This document shows, piece after piece, positions 6,891 to 15,776 of a DNA stretch of 38,099 nt; within the stretch, counting starts at the first letter, position 1; each line of letters opens with the position of its first letter. The position numbers and the translations under genes were made by a program. The DNA lies in assembly GCF_000972495.1 (NCBI RefSeq), contig NZ_LATM01000037.1, positions 1 through 38,099 of the forward strand. The letters run 5' to 3'. Origin of the DNA: Hymenobacter terrenus (lineage in GTDB: Bacteria > Bacteroidota > Bacteroidia > Cytophagales > Hymenobacteraceae). The notes beneath the pieces were generated by a model, which was not told the origin of the DNA, searched no databases, and saw only the letters and a list, made by a program, of their open reading frames with translations.

Positions 6891-8294
6891 CTAGTAGGAT
6901 TTATCGTCGTAATCGTCAATCAGCAGCCCTTTGGTACGGCTGATAATGTCCTTGAAGAAACGGCTGGCGGCACCGGGCTCCTTGGGCTTGGGAGGTGTCG
7001 GAGCGGGAGCCGGTGGCGTCGCGGCGGGCACCGAAGCCCGCGCTTCGGCCGGAGCCGGCACAATCTGAGCTGCCAAGGGGGCATAGTACGATGGTAACAC
7101 TTGCTCCTCCTGCTCGTAAGGCGCACGCATGTTCTGCCGCTCATCGAGCGAGTGATAGCCCGACAGGACCAAGCCCACGGTGGTGGCGTACATCGGCGAT
7201 TTTACGGCTTCGATACGGCTTTTGCCAAGGTGCTGGTTGGGGTAACCGATACGGGTATCCAAACCGGTGATATACTCGGTGAGCTGCTCCAGGTTTTGGA
7301 GCTGCGAGCCGCCGCCCGTCAGCACGATGCCAGCTGACAGCTTGTCGTGCAGACCCATGCGATAGATTTCGGCATACACCAACTCCATGATTTCCGACAT
7401 GCGAGCCTCAATGATGTACGCCAGGTTCTTCAATGAAACCTCCTTCGGTGGGCGGTTGGGCAGGCCGGGAATGCTCACGATTTCGTAGTCGGAGGCTTCC
7501 TCGGCAATGGCTTTGCCGAATTTCACTTTCAGCTGCTCGGCCTGACCGGGAGCCACATTGCAGCCGGTCTTAATGTCCTGCGTAATGATGTTGCCACCAA
7601 ACGGCAATACCGCCGCATGACGGATAATGCCGTCCTTGAACACGGCCAGGTCGGTGGTGCCACCGCCGATGTCAATCAGTGCAACGCCGGCCTCCTTCTC
7701 TTCTTCAGATAGGATGGACATGCTGCTGGCCAGCGGTTCCAGAATTAGGTCGGCAATTTCCAGCCCGGCCTTGGTCACGCACTTGTTGATGTTGTTGATG
7801 GCCGTGCTTTGTGCAGTAATAATGTGGAAGTTGCCTTCCAGACGCACACCTTCGTAGCCCACGGGGTCGGAGATGCCTTCCTCATAGTCCACTTTGTAGT
7901 CCTGCGGCATCACGTGAATGATTTGTGAGCCGGGCTGGGTCACGAGGCGGTACATGTCTTGGGTGAGGCGGGTCACGTCGTCGGGACCGATGGTATCGGC
8001 CGAGTTGCGCGTGATGCTGCCGTTGTGCTGGAGGCTCTTGATATGCTGCCCAGCAATGCCAACATTTACTACTCCAATGCTAATTCCGGACTGTTCTTCG
8101 GCTTGCCGAATAGCCCGTTTGATAGCGTCAACTGTCTTATCAATGTTGAGTACGATACCCCGTGAAACCCCTTCCGACACGGCTTTACCCATGCCGAGGA
8201 TTTCGAGTTTGCCGAATTCGTTTTTACGGCCCACCAGGGCGCAGATTTTTGTGGTGCCGATGTCGAGCCCGACGACGATTTTGTCTTGTTGCAT
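6891..8294 (-). CDS. ftsA: cell division protein FtsA
   Basis: This actin-like ATPase tethers FtsZ to the membrane. I start it at the ATG at 8294 (467 residues, MQQDKIVVGLDIG). The upstream alternative at 8357 is a TTG that would add 21 unconserved residues. Phosphate-1 motif VVGLDIGTTKICALVG is at residues 7-22. The phosphate-2/adenosine motifs ALIDIGGGTTDLAVF and GIVLTGGGSQLQNLEQL follow, and the FtsA-specific 1C domain lies between the first two. The C-terminus has a Pro/Ala-rich linker (about 410-440) and ends with FFKDIISRTKGLLIDD, an amphipathic membrane-binding helix. Its position just before ftsZ is the conserved order. About 85 bases separate it from ftsQ. Confidence 0.97.
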   Translation of the reverse strand: MQQDKIVVGLDIGTTKICALVGRKNEFGKLEILGMGKAVSEGVSRGIVLNIDKTVDAIKRAIRQAEEQSGISIGVVNVGIAGQHIKSLQHNGSITRNSADTIGPDDVTRLTQDMYRLVTQPGSQIIHVMPQDYKVDYEEGISDPVGYEGVRLEGNFHIITAQSTAINNINKCVTKAGLEIADLILEPLASSMSILSEEEKEAGVALIDIGGGTTDLAVFKDGIIRHAAVLPFGGNIITQDIKTGCNVAPGQAEQLKVKFGKAIAEEASDYEIVSIPGLPNRPPKEVSLKNLAYIIEARMSEIMELVYAEIYRMGLHDKLSAGIVLTGGGSQLQNLEQLTEYITGLDTRIGYPNQHLGKSRIEAVKSPMYATTVGLVLSGYHSLDERQNMRAPYEQEEQVLPSYYAPLAAQIVPAPAEARASVPAATPPAPAPTPPKPKEPGAASRFFKDIISRTKGLLIDDYDDKSY

Positions 8295-8379
8295 AGGAGC
8301 GGTGCTGGCAAGCACTGAAGAAGCAGTGGGTTGGGAACTGGGAATTTTTGGCCACAAAGGCCTATGATTCAGCGAATTG

Positions 8380-9138
8380 TCATTCGCAGATAATTTGATT
8401 TTGGTATTCTACGTTAACGCGGTGGTAAGTATCCCACCCCAGAACTGACGGAATTTGACGGTAAAATACCATAAGCTTGGCAAACTTCTCCGAAATATTT
8501 TCGGGTAGCCCGAATTCAATACGTTGGTCGCCGACTTGCTGCGTGAACGAGAGCTTGCCGCCGGGCTCAATAAACACCTCCGAAACCTGCGCTTTCCAGA
8601 ACTCGTGCTCGTCGACATAACGTAAAAATTCGAGGTAGCGGCGCCCGGTGCTATCCCGGAAAAATCCATTTGGCAGGCTAGCGCCACCAGGCCGTGCTAC
8701 CGTTGCCACACGGGCTGTAAACAGGGGCGAAAGTGGTAGGGCACGGCCTTCCATATCCACGTATGTATCGAGCCGAGTATCGGGGTGTGTGATGCGAGCA
8801 ATAGGTCGATTTTGGCGCACATCGGCGTGGAGGTTACCCGCCAGGTCGCGGTACACTTGGGCTTCGCGCACGAAGGGATGAGCTCGCAAACGGGCTTCGA
8901 GCTGACGCAGGCGCGGCCCTTCGGGCAGTGTGCCGAGCACGGGGTCGGCGCCCCCCTTGGTGAGCAAGGCCGTCACGCCCCGCTCGCTGATGAAATAGTT
9001 ATCGAATTCGTTGGCGATGTTAACCGTGATTTTGTCTACTGGACGCGATGCCTGGCGCACCGCCGCAAATACACCTAGCCCACCCAGCACCAACAGGCAA
9101 GCAGCAGCTACAAGAAAATTTCTAACGGTGCGTTCCAA
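8380..9138 (-). CDS. ftsQ: cell division protein FtsQ (POTRA domain)
   Basis: The 252-residue protein has a single N-terminal membrane segment (FLVAAACLLVLGGLGVFAAV, about 8-27) and an extracytoplasmic region. A POTRA-like start (VDKITVNIANEFDNYFISERGV) lies near residues 34-55, followed by LRAHPFVREAQVYRDLAGNLHADVRQNRPIARI, read here in parts. This is the characteristic FtsQ core with its conserved PFV/A and R-P-I-A-R-I. It links the cytoplasmic ring to the septal synthase. The start codon is TTG at 9138: an in-frame TAA lies two codons upstream and no ATG is available near the start. It sits between murC and ftsA as expected. Confidence 0.92.
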   Translation of the reverse strand: MERTVRNFLVAAACLLVLGGLGVFAAVRQASRPVDKITVNIANEFDNYFISERGVTALLTKGGADPVLGTLPEGPRLRQLEARLRAHPFVREAQVYRDLAGNLHADVRQNRPIARITHPDTRLDTYVDMEGRALPLSPLFTARVATVARPGGASLPNGFFRDSTGRRYLEFLRYVDEHEFWKAQVSEVFIEPGGKLSFTQQVGDQRIEFGLPENISEKFAKLMVFYRQIPSVLGWDTYHRVNVEYQNQIICE

Positions 9139-9199
9139 GAATTAAGTGGGTGATGTGGTGAGTGAATGATTTTAGATGCTTGGCTAATTGACGTTTTAT

Positions 9200-10600
9200 T
9201 TATTTCCAACGCTCCGTTAGTATCAATTTTAACTGCGGCACTAGCATATCAATATCCCCCGCGCCGACCGTAGCCAAAACATCGAATGAATTATCGGCAG
9301 CAGCGGCTGTAAGCACTTGTTCCTTAGTCAGAATTGCTTTAGTTGAAGCGGTGATGTTATTCAGAATTATTTCCGAGGTAATTCCCGGTAATGGCTTTTC
9401 GCGAGCAGGATAAATATCCAGCAAAAACACCTCATCGGCAATGCTTAAGCTTTTGGAAAATCCCTCAGCAAAGTCGCGAGTGCGGGTAAAAAGATGAGGC
9501 TGAAAGATGATGCGCAACCGCTTGTTTGGATATAACGCTCGTACTGAACGTAGGAAGGCTTCTATTTCGCGTGGGTGATGGGCATAATCATCCAGATAAA
9601 CATTCTCGCGGCCCGTGACCACCACAAACTCAAATCGACGTTTCACGCCACGATAAGCAGCTACTGCCGCGCGCAATCTTTCCTCCCCAACACCTTGCGA
9701 CTGGGCTACAGCCGCCGCAGCCAGCATATTTTCCACGTTGTGGTAGCCCGGCACGGCCAATTCCAGGTTGGTTACCGTGCCGTGCGGGCTGTGCAAATTG
9801 AAATAAAACTGTTGCCCTTCAGCAATAATATTAGCCGCAAATAATTCCGGCCCTTGCTCAACGTTGAGGCCGTAGCGGATGACAGTGGTACCAACCGGCG
9901 CCGCCGCGGCCACGCTCGGGTCGGCGGTATGGTTAATTAGAAGCGTGCCGCCCGGCTTTATCTGTGCCACAAATTGGCGGAACGAATCAATTAGTGAATT
10001 TTGGTCACCGTAAATATCGAGGTGGTCCGCATCGGTGCTCGTGACGATGGCAACGTCAGGAAATAGTGTGAGGAAACTACGATCATATTCATCAGCCTCT
10101 ACCACAATAGGTGCGGCGGCCGTGGCGGGCAAGAGCAGATTACTGCCCAGATTCACCGCGATTCCTCCTAGGAAAGCGCCGGCGTCGAGGCCGGCATGGT
10201 GTAGCAAATGGGCCACCATGCTGCTGGTGGTGGTTTTGCCGTGCGTACCGGCTACCGCAATGGTGTAGCGGCCCTGAGTGAGCACACCCAGCACCTGGCT
10301 GCGCTTGCGAATATCGTAGCCCTCGGCGCGCAGCCAGGCCCATTCCCGACTATCGGCCGGAATAGCGGGCGTGAGCACCACAAGCGTTTCGGCACGATTT
10401 TCCCGAATTTCAGCCGGAATATTTTCCACGGCATCGACGTAATGAACGATGATTCCTTCGGCCACCAGCGCCTGCGTGAGGGGCGTTTCCGTCTTATCGT
10501 AGCCGCTTACCTGGTGGCCGTTGGCGTGGAACCAGCGCGCCAGGGCCGACATGCCGATGCCGCCAATACCTAGGAAGAAAACGTAGGGAAACTGGTTCAA
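9200..10600 (-). CDS. murC: UDP-N-acetylmuramate--L-alanine ligase MurC
   Basis: This cytoplasmic ATP-dependent ligase adds the first residue, L-Ala, to UDP-MurNAc. It has 466 residues. The N-terminal Rossmann domain starts FFLGIGGIGMSALARW (8-23). The ATP loop GTHGKTTT is at 118-125. EADEYDRSF, the STDADHLDIYG block and the C-terminal YLDDYAHHPREIEAFL and FQPHLFTRTRDF motifs are MurC-specific. The start is TTG at 10600, because an in-frame TAA lies four codons upstream and no ATG precedes the conserved Rossmann strand. 61 bases separate it from ftsQ. Confidence 0.97.
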   Translation of the reverse strand: MNQFPYVFFLGIGGIGMSALARWFHANGHQVSGYDKTETPLTQALVAEGIIVHYVDAVENIPAEIRENRAETLVVLTPAIPADSREWAWLRAEGYDIRKRSQVLGVLTQGRYTIAVAGTHGKTTTSSMVAHLLHHAGLDAGAFLGGIAVNLGSNLLLPATAAAPIVVEADEYDRSFLTLFPDVAIVTSTDADHLDIYGDQNSLIDSFRQFVAQIKPGGTLLINHTADPSVAAAAPVGTTVIRYGLNVEQGPELFAANIIAEGQQFYFNLHSPHGTVTNLELAVPGYHNVENMLAAAAVAQSQGVGEERLRAAVAAYRGVKRRFEFVVVTGRENVYLDDYAHHPREIEAFLRSVRALYPNKRLRIIFQPHLFTRTRDFAEGFSKSLSIADEVFLLDIYPAREKPLPGITSEIILNNITASTKAILTKEQVLTAAAADNSFDVLATVGAGDIDMLVPQLKLILTERWK

Positions 10601-10607
10601 AATTTCG

Positions 10608-10691
10608 AATTAAAACGCATGAATTAAAAACGGTTTTATGCAGCACATTCGCAGAGATTCTTGCCGCATTTTTAATTACTCATTTTTAATT
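10608..10691. repeat. AT-rich inverted repeat between murG and murC
   Basis: The arms 10608-10630 and 10669-10691 both consist of two AATTAAAA-type words separated by about six bases. They are inverted with respect to each other, with mismatches mainly in the spacer between words. The right arm overlaps the last codons of murG. It resembles the ftsA-ftsZ element in size and composition but not exactly in sequence. Confidence 0.5.
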
Positions 10692-11798
10692 TTTAGTTGG
10701 AATTAACTTTAATAACTCGTCGACAATTGCGGTAGTGGCATTTGGCCGGGCCAGCTCGCGGACGCGAATGCTGAGCTGCTGTTGACGCTCGGTATCGGCC
10801 AAGAGGCGCAGCGCTTCATCGTACAGACGCGCGGGAGCGTGCTCGTCGGTGATGAGCACGGCCGCGCCTTTGCTCATTAGCGCCTGGGCATTTTTGGTTT
10901 GGTGGTCTTCGGCCACGTTTGGCGACGGGACGAGGATGGAAGCCTTCCCGGTGAGGCAAAGCTCCGAAACCGACAGCGCGCCCGCACGGCTCACTACAAC
11001 ATCGGCGGCGGCGTAAGCCAAATCCATGCGCTGAATAAACTCCAGAGCGTGTAAACCGTCTTCTTGGTGCGCCTGGGCCTGCTTTTGGGCTTCGGAGAAA
11101 TAGAGTTTGCCCGTTTGCCAGAGCAGTTGCACACCAGCTTCGCGCAGGCGGGACAGCGCCGCCGCAGTGGCTAGGTTAAGGGTGCGGGCCCCGAGACTGC
11201 CGCCTACGACGAGCAAGGTTTTCCTCGCGGGATTTAGGCTGAAATGCGCGCGTGCTTCGGCCCGGTTGCCGTCGGCAATCTCGGTGCGCACGGGGTTGCC
11301 GGTCACCACTAGCTTATCAGCAGGGAAGAACTTTTCCATGCCCTCGTAGGCCACGCAAATGCGGCCCACCCGGCGGGCCAGTAATTTATTGACCAAACCG
11401 GCGTAGGAATTCTGTTCCTGAATGAGCGACGGGATGGCCCGCGAGGTGGCGGCCAGTAGCACCGGCGCCGAAGCGTAGCCCCCTACTCCTACTACTGCAT
11501 CGGGCCGGAACTCCTCAATTAATTTCCCGGCTTTGCGCACCGAGCGAAATACGCGCACCGGAAACAATAGATTTTGCGGGGTGAGGCGGCGCTGCAGGCC
11601 GGTAATATCGAGGCCTACGATTTTGTAACCGGCGTCAGGCACGCGCGTCATTTCCATGCGGCCGTTGGCGCCCACAAATAATATTTCGGTATCGGGCAGC
11701 CGACGACGCAATTCATTGGCGATGGCCACGGCGGGGAAAATATGCCCGCCGGTGCCGCCGCCGCTGATAATGACGCGAAGAGGAGAGTTAATTGGCAT
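10686..11798 (-). CDS. murG: lipid II synthase MurG (GlcNAc transferase)
   Basis: This peripheral membrane glycosyltransferase (GT28) adds GlcNAc to lipid I. It has 370 residues, the usual length. The N-terminal glycine motif ISGGGTGGHIFPAVAIANEL is at 10-29. VVGVGGYASAPVLLAA and EQNSYAGLVNKLLAR follow. The UDP-GlcNAc-binding part contains VVGGSLGART and SRAGALSVSELCLTGK, then LVPSPNVAEDHQTKNA. ATG 11798 gives the conserved start. It lies between ftsW and murC, as in most dcw clusters. Confidence 0.97.
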   Translation of the reverse strand: MPINSPLRVIISGGGTGGHIFPAVAIANELRRRLPDTEILFVGANGRMEMTRVPDAGYKIVGLDITGLQRRLTPQNLLFPVRVFRSVRKAGKLIEEFRPDAVVGVGGYASAPVLLAATSRAIPSLIQEQNSYAGLVNKLLARRVGRICVAYEGMEKFFPADKLVVTGNPVRTEIADGNRAEARAHFSLNPARKTLLVVGGSLGARTLNLATAAALSRLREAGVQLLWQTGKLYFSEAQKQAQAHQEDGLHALEFIQRMDLAYAAADVVVSRAGALSVSELCLTGKASILVPSPNVAEDHQTKNAQALMSKGAAVLITDEHAPARLYDEALRLLADTERQQQLSIRVRELARPNATTAIVDELLKLIPTKN

Positions 11799-11829
11799 CG
11801 AGCGCGAAGTTTCGCGGGGTTAAAAGCAG

Positions 11830-11850
11830 CTTCGTAATTCCTTTACGAAG
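11830..11850. other. small hairpin in the ftsW-murG spacer
   Basis: A perfect 8-bp hairpin (CTTCGTAA / TTACGAAG, loop TTCCT) lies in the 116-base space between ftsW and murG. A further GGAATTACTTCGA, partly complementary to the same region, follows at about 11865. It could be an mRNA stability or attenuation structure, but nothing decides this. Confidence 0.35.
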
Positions 11851-11914
11851 TCCGTCAGAAGCAGGAATTACTTCGAACTAATTAGTAAGAAGTATTCTGT
11901 TTACTCTGTTGAAA

Positions 11915-13087
11915 TCACGCATACGCGGCGCGCTGGCTGGGGATGCGTGCTGTATCGTCGGGCTCACCGGTCATGGGGCGTACTTCGCGCTCGCCACGGC
12001 TGACGGCCAGAATAATACCAATGCTTATACCCGTGAAAATAAGTGAAGTACCACCCATGCTCAGCAGTGGCAGCGGCAGGCCCGTGATGGGCCCCAACCC
12101 GACGGCCACGCCCATATTTACCAGCGCCTGCAACACCAGACTAAAGCTTAGCCCCGCCGAAAGCAGGCCCCCAAAGGCGCCGTAACTATTCATCACCGTT
12201 TTGAGCCCTCGATACAGGAAAGCCAGATAGAGAAACAGCACCACGGCTCCACCCAACAGGCCGTATTCTTCGATGATGATGGCGTAGATAAAGTCAGAAT
12301 ATGGATGCGGCAGAATATTACGCTCCGTGCTTTTGCCGGGGCCTTTGCCGGCAATGCCGCCGGTGGCAATGGCGATGTAGCTGTGTTCGAGCTGAAAGGG
12401 CGTCTTCTTCGTTGGGTCGGAGAAGTTTTCGAGGCGGGACTGCACCGTTTTCCAGCGCTGGCCGCTGGCCAGTGCCGCGCCACCAACAGTTACGCCAATA
12501 ATCACCATCACCAGCATTTGCTTGAGGGGCACGCGGCCGATAAACATGAGCAGCAAGCAGGTAGCGAACAGCAGCGACGAGGTAGAGGCATTGGTCAAAG
12601 CAATCAGTCCGCAGATAATACCCACCCACAGCATCACCGGAAACAAGGTCGTCCAGAAATCCTGCAGGTGCTGCTGCCGACGGCTGAGCATGCTGGCTAG
12701 GTGTGAAATCAGGGCCAGCTTGGCTAAGTCGGAGGGCTGAAATGTCTGGTTAATCACCGGAATGGTGAGCCAGCGCGAGGCCTCGTTGATACTCGAACCC
12801 ATTAAATAGGTGAACAGCAGCAGCGGCACCGACACGAGCAGCGCGTATAGCGCCAGCCGCGAATAGTAACGGTAGTCGATGCGATGAGCCAACCACATAA
12901 AGCCCAATCCAACGAAAATCAAGGCCGAGTGTTTAAAGAGAAAATGCTCGGTGTTGCCGTCCATTTTTTTGTAGGCCAGCGTGCCGGTGGCGGAATACAC
13001 GACGGCAATGCTGATGAAGGAAAACAGCAGTACGATGGCCCACAAAATGGGGTCGCCTTTGAGGTTGCGTTGCAGCCAGGTTTTCAT
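11915..13087 (-). CDS. ftsW: septal peptidoglycan polymerase FtsW (SEDS)
   Basis: This 390-residue integral membrane protein has about ten hydrophobic segments. I use the ATG at 13087 (MKTWLQRNLKGD); a GTG two codons upstream is possible. SEDS-family signatures are present: LTIPVINQTFQPSDLAKLALI, read in parts, with the conserved Q-P-S-D/E-x-x-K. GGIAGKGPGKSTERNILPHPYSDFIYAIIIEEYGLLGG, read in parts, is the extracytoplasmic loop 4 region with the conserved P-x-x-x-S/T-D-F-I-F/Y-A. GPITGLPLPLLSMGGTSLI is also conserved. FtsW polymerises lipid II with the transpeptidase encoded upstream. Confidence 0.96.
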   Translation of the reverse strand: MKTWLQRNLKGDPILWAIVLLFSFISIAVVYSATGTLAYKKMDGNTEHFLFKHSALIFVGLGFMWLAHRIDYRYYSRLALYALLVSVPLLLFTYLMGSSINEASRWLTIPVINQTFQPSDLAKLALISHLASMLSRRQQHLQDFWTTLFPVMLWVGIICGLIALTNASTSSLLFATCLLLMFIGRVPLKQMLVMVIIGVTVGGAALASGQRWKTVQSRLENFSDPTKKTPFQLEHSYIAIATGGIAGKGPGKSTERNILPHPYSDFIYAIIIEEYGLLGGAVVLFLYLAFLYRGLKTVMNSYGAFGGLLSAGLSFSLVLQALVNMGVAVGLGPITGLPLPLLSMGGTSLIFTGISIGIILAVSRGEREVRPMTGEPDDTARIPSQRAAYA

Positions 13088-13115
13088 AATCACTGATTTT
13101 AACTAATTTAGTTGA

Positions 13116-14495
13116 TTACGCTGATTCTGACAAGTTTTGGCGGCTCAACTCTTGCACAGCTTCGGCAAATTGCCGGCCCCGGTCTTCGTAGTTTTTAAAT
13201 AAATCGAAACTGGCGCAGCAGGGCGAGAGCAGCACCACGTCGCCGGGGGCGACCAGGGCGACGGCGCGGCGCACGGCATCGGTCATACTTTGGGCTTCTT
13301 CCACGTGGGGCACCACGTTATCGAAGGCGGTACGTAGCTTGGCATTATCAATTCCCAGGCAGACGAGGGCTTTCACCCGGCGCTCGGCCAAGTTGAGCAG
13401 GCTGCTGTAGTCGTTGCCCTTGTCGGTGCCGCCGGCAATCCACACTATTGGCTGGCGAATACCGTCGAGGGCATACCAAGCGGCTTCCACGTTGGTGGCT
13501 TTGCTGTCGTTGATAAAGCGCGCGCCATTGATTTCGCCCACGAGTTGAAGACGGTGGTCGGCGTTGCGGAACGTGGCTAGGGCCGCCTCAATTTGAGCGG
13601 TGCTCAGGCCGGCCACGCGGGCGGCCAGCACGGCGGCCAGGGTATTCTGGCGGTTGTGCTGGCCGATGAGGGGCGAGCTGGCGGTGCTAACTTCTTCGCC
13701 TTTATCGTTGATGCCGGGCTGGAGGTTGGTACAGAGCTTTTCCTCGGCCGTGTAGTAGCCGGCCATATGCATGTCGGGCCGGTAGTGCAGGCTGAATGGC
13801 AGCTGGCGCGCTTGCAAAAACGCGGACTGGAAATATTTGCCCGTCACTTCATCATCGGCGTTGTAGATGAAGACTCCACTATTGGTCAGGTTACGGGTGA
13901 TACGCAGTTTGGCCTGGGCGTAGTTTTCCAGCGAATAGCCGTAGCGGTCGAGGTGGTCGGGCGTGATGTTGAGCAGCACGGCTACCCAGGGTTGAAACTC
14001 GTGGGTGTCGTCGAGCTGAAAGCTACTCAGCTCCACTACGTAATAGTCGTGCACGTCGGCTATTACCTGCTCGGCCAGACTGTAGCCCACGTTGCCGGCC
14101 AAGCCCACATTCAGACCCGCCGACTTCAGCAAGTGATAGATAAGCAGCGTGGTAGTGGTTTTACCATTGGTACCCGTGATGCAGATGCACTTGGCCTGCG
14201 TGTAGCGGCCAGCAAACTCAATCTCGGAGATAATCGGAATATTCTTCTCACGCAGAGCATGAATTACCGGGGCCTTTTCCGGGATGCCGGGGCTTTTAAC
14301 TACCTCTTCGGCCTGAAGAATGCGCTCCAGCGTGTGTTGATTTTCTTCAAATTCGATACCGGCCTGGGTGAGTTTAGCTTTATAATCGGCCTGAATGGCG
14401 CCGCGGTCAGACACAAACACGGCGTGGCCTTTAGCCTGTGCCAGCAAGGCCGCTCCAACGCCACTTTCGGCCGCTCCGAGGATAACAATGTTCAT
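13116..14495 (-). CDS. murD: UDP-N-acetylmuramoylalanine--D-glutamate ligase MurD
   Basis: This cytoplasmic ligase adds D-Glu. It has 459 residues. The N-terminal MNIVILGAAESGVGAALLA is the UDP-binding Rossmann start with the MurD-style G-x-x-x-S-G motif. VKSPGIP is conserved at about 67-73, and the ATP loop GTNGKTTT is at 108-115. LLNITPDHLDRYG (Mg/ATP region), FINDSKATN and the C-terminal LLSPCCASFDLFKNYEDRG are MurD signatures. Only two bases separate its start from the mraY stop, so the two are certainly co-transcribed. Confidence 0.97.
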   Translation of the reverse strand: MNIVILGAAESGVGAALLAQAKGHAVFVSDRGAIQADYKAKLTQAGIEFEENQHTLERILQAEEVVKSPGIPEKAPVIHALREKNIPIISEIEFAGRYTQAKCICITGTNGKTTTTLLIYHLLKSAGLNVGLAGNVGYSLAEQVIADVHDYYVVELSSFQLDDTHEFQPWVAVLLNITPDHLDRYGYSLENYAQAKLRITRNLTNSGVFIYNADDEVTGKYFQSAFLQARQLPFSLHYRPDMHMAGYYTAEEKLCTNLQPGINDKGEEVSTASSPLIGQHNRQNTLAAVLAARVAGLSTAQIEAALATFRNADHRLQLVGEINGARFINDSKATNVEAAWYALDGIRQPIVWIAGGTDKGNDYSSLLNLAERRVKALVCLGIDNAKLRTAFDNVVPHVEEAQSMTDAVRRAVALVAPGDVVLLSPCCASFDLFKNYEDRGRQFAEAVQELSRQNLSESA

Positions 14496-14497
14496 TC

Positions 14498-15718
14498 TTA
14501 ACGCAATTTCAACGTAACTAAAGTAATAACAGCCAGCATGATACCAACAATCCAGAAGCGCGACACAATTTTGGATTCGTGGTAGCCCAGCTTCTGGTAG
14601 TGGTGGTGCAGCGGCGACATGCGCAGCAGGCGGCGGCCCTCGCCGTATTTGCGGCGGGTGTATTTGAAGTAGCTCACCTGCACGATTACCGACAGGTTCT
14701 CAACCAGAAATATGCCGCATAGAATAGGAATCAGCAGCTCTTTACGCACGATGAGCGACAGCACGGCAATGATGCCGCCCAGGGCCAGGGAACCCGTATC
14801 GCCCATAAAAACCTGCGCCGGATAGCTATTATACCACAGGAACCCGATGCACGCCCCAACAAAAGCCGTACAGAAAATAACCAACTCACCAGAATCCGGA
14901 ATAAACATAACATCCAAATAATCAGCCAATAAGGCATTACCACTAACAAAGGCAAAAATGGCCAGCGTGATACCGATGATGGCCGAAGTACCGGCCGCCA
15001 GCCCATCGAGGCCGTCTGTGATGTTGGCGCCGTTGCTCACCGCCGTTATCAGGAAGATGACGATGGGAATGTAGAGAAAACCATAGAGACCGTTGAAAAA
15101 CGTGCCGGCTGTGGCGAATAAGTCGCCATAGTTCAGCTCGTTATTCTTCATGAACGGCACAGTCGTAATCATCAAGTGCAAGTCTTTGAATACTTTGGTA
15201 GCTTCGATGGCCGAATACTGGCCATTGGGCAGCAGGTATTGCCGCACGGTTATTTCGTTGCTGTAAAACAGCACCCAGCCTACAGTGAGCCCCAGACCAA
15301 CCTGGCCTAGTACCTTAAACCGACCACTCAGCCCCTCTTTATTCTTGCGGAACACCTTGATATAATCATCAAGAAATCCAATTAGCCCCAGCCACACTGT
15401 GCTGAGCAGCATGAGAATAATGTAGATGTTACGCAGCCGCGCCAGCAGTAACACCGGCACCAGAATAGCTAGAATGATGATGAGGCCACCCATAGTAGGC
15501 GTGCCTTTTTTCTCATTTTGGCCTTGCAAACCCAGGTCGCGGATGCTTTCGCCCACTTGCTTTCTCTGCAGCAGCCGAATGAGGCGGTGGCCAAACGTTT
15601 GGGCGATGAGCAGGGAAATGACCACAGCCAGCCCGGCCCGGAACGTAGTGTACTGAAACACCCCGGTGCCGGGCAGGTGGAAATGGTCGTGCAGGTAACG
15701 GAAGAGATAAAAAAGCAT
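14498..15718 (-). CDS. mraY: phospho-MurNAc-pentapeptide transferase MraY
   Basis: This polytopic inner-membrane enzyme joins UDP-MurNAc-pentapeptide to undecaprenyl phosphate to give lipid I. It has 406 residues, a little longer than the 320-360 of Proteobacteria because of the insert around NEITVRQYLLPNGQYS. Such an insert is usual in Bacteroidota. Motifs: KKGTPTMGGLI, the double Asp GLIGFLDDYIKV, NITDGLDGLAAG, AFVGACIGFLWYNSYPA, VFMGDTGSLALGG (catalytic Asp) and the loop SPLHHHYQKLGYHE. About ten hydrophobic segments are visible. ATG 15718; 58 bases from the murE stop. Confidence 0.97.
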   Translation of the reverse strand: MLFYLFRYLHDHFHLPGTGVFQYTTFRAGLAVVISLLIAQTFGHRLIRLLQRKQVGESIRDLGLQGQNEKKGTPTMGGLIIILAILVPVLLLARLRNIYIILMLLSTVWLGLIGFLDDYIKVFRKNKEGLSGRFKVLGQVGLGLTVGWVLFYSNEITVRQYLLPNGQYSAIEATKVFKDLHLMITTVPFMKNNELNYGDLFATAGTFFNGLYGFLYIPIVIFLITAVSNGANITDGLDGLAAGTSAIIGITLAIFAFVSGNALLADYLDVMFIPDSGELVIFCTAFVGACIGFLWYNSYPAQVFMGDTGSLALGGIIAVLSLIVRKELLIPILCGIFLVENLSVIVQVSYFKYTRRKYGEGRRLLRMSPLHHHYQKLGYHESKIVSRFWIVGIMLAVITLVTLKLR

Positions 15719-15776
15719 TGGAAGAGCCGACTAGGCCGGGGAGTCAAACGAACGGTCATGCTTCAGCACAGACGTT

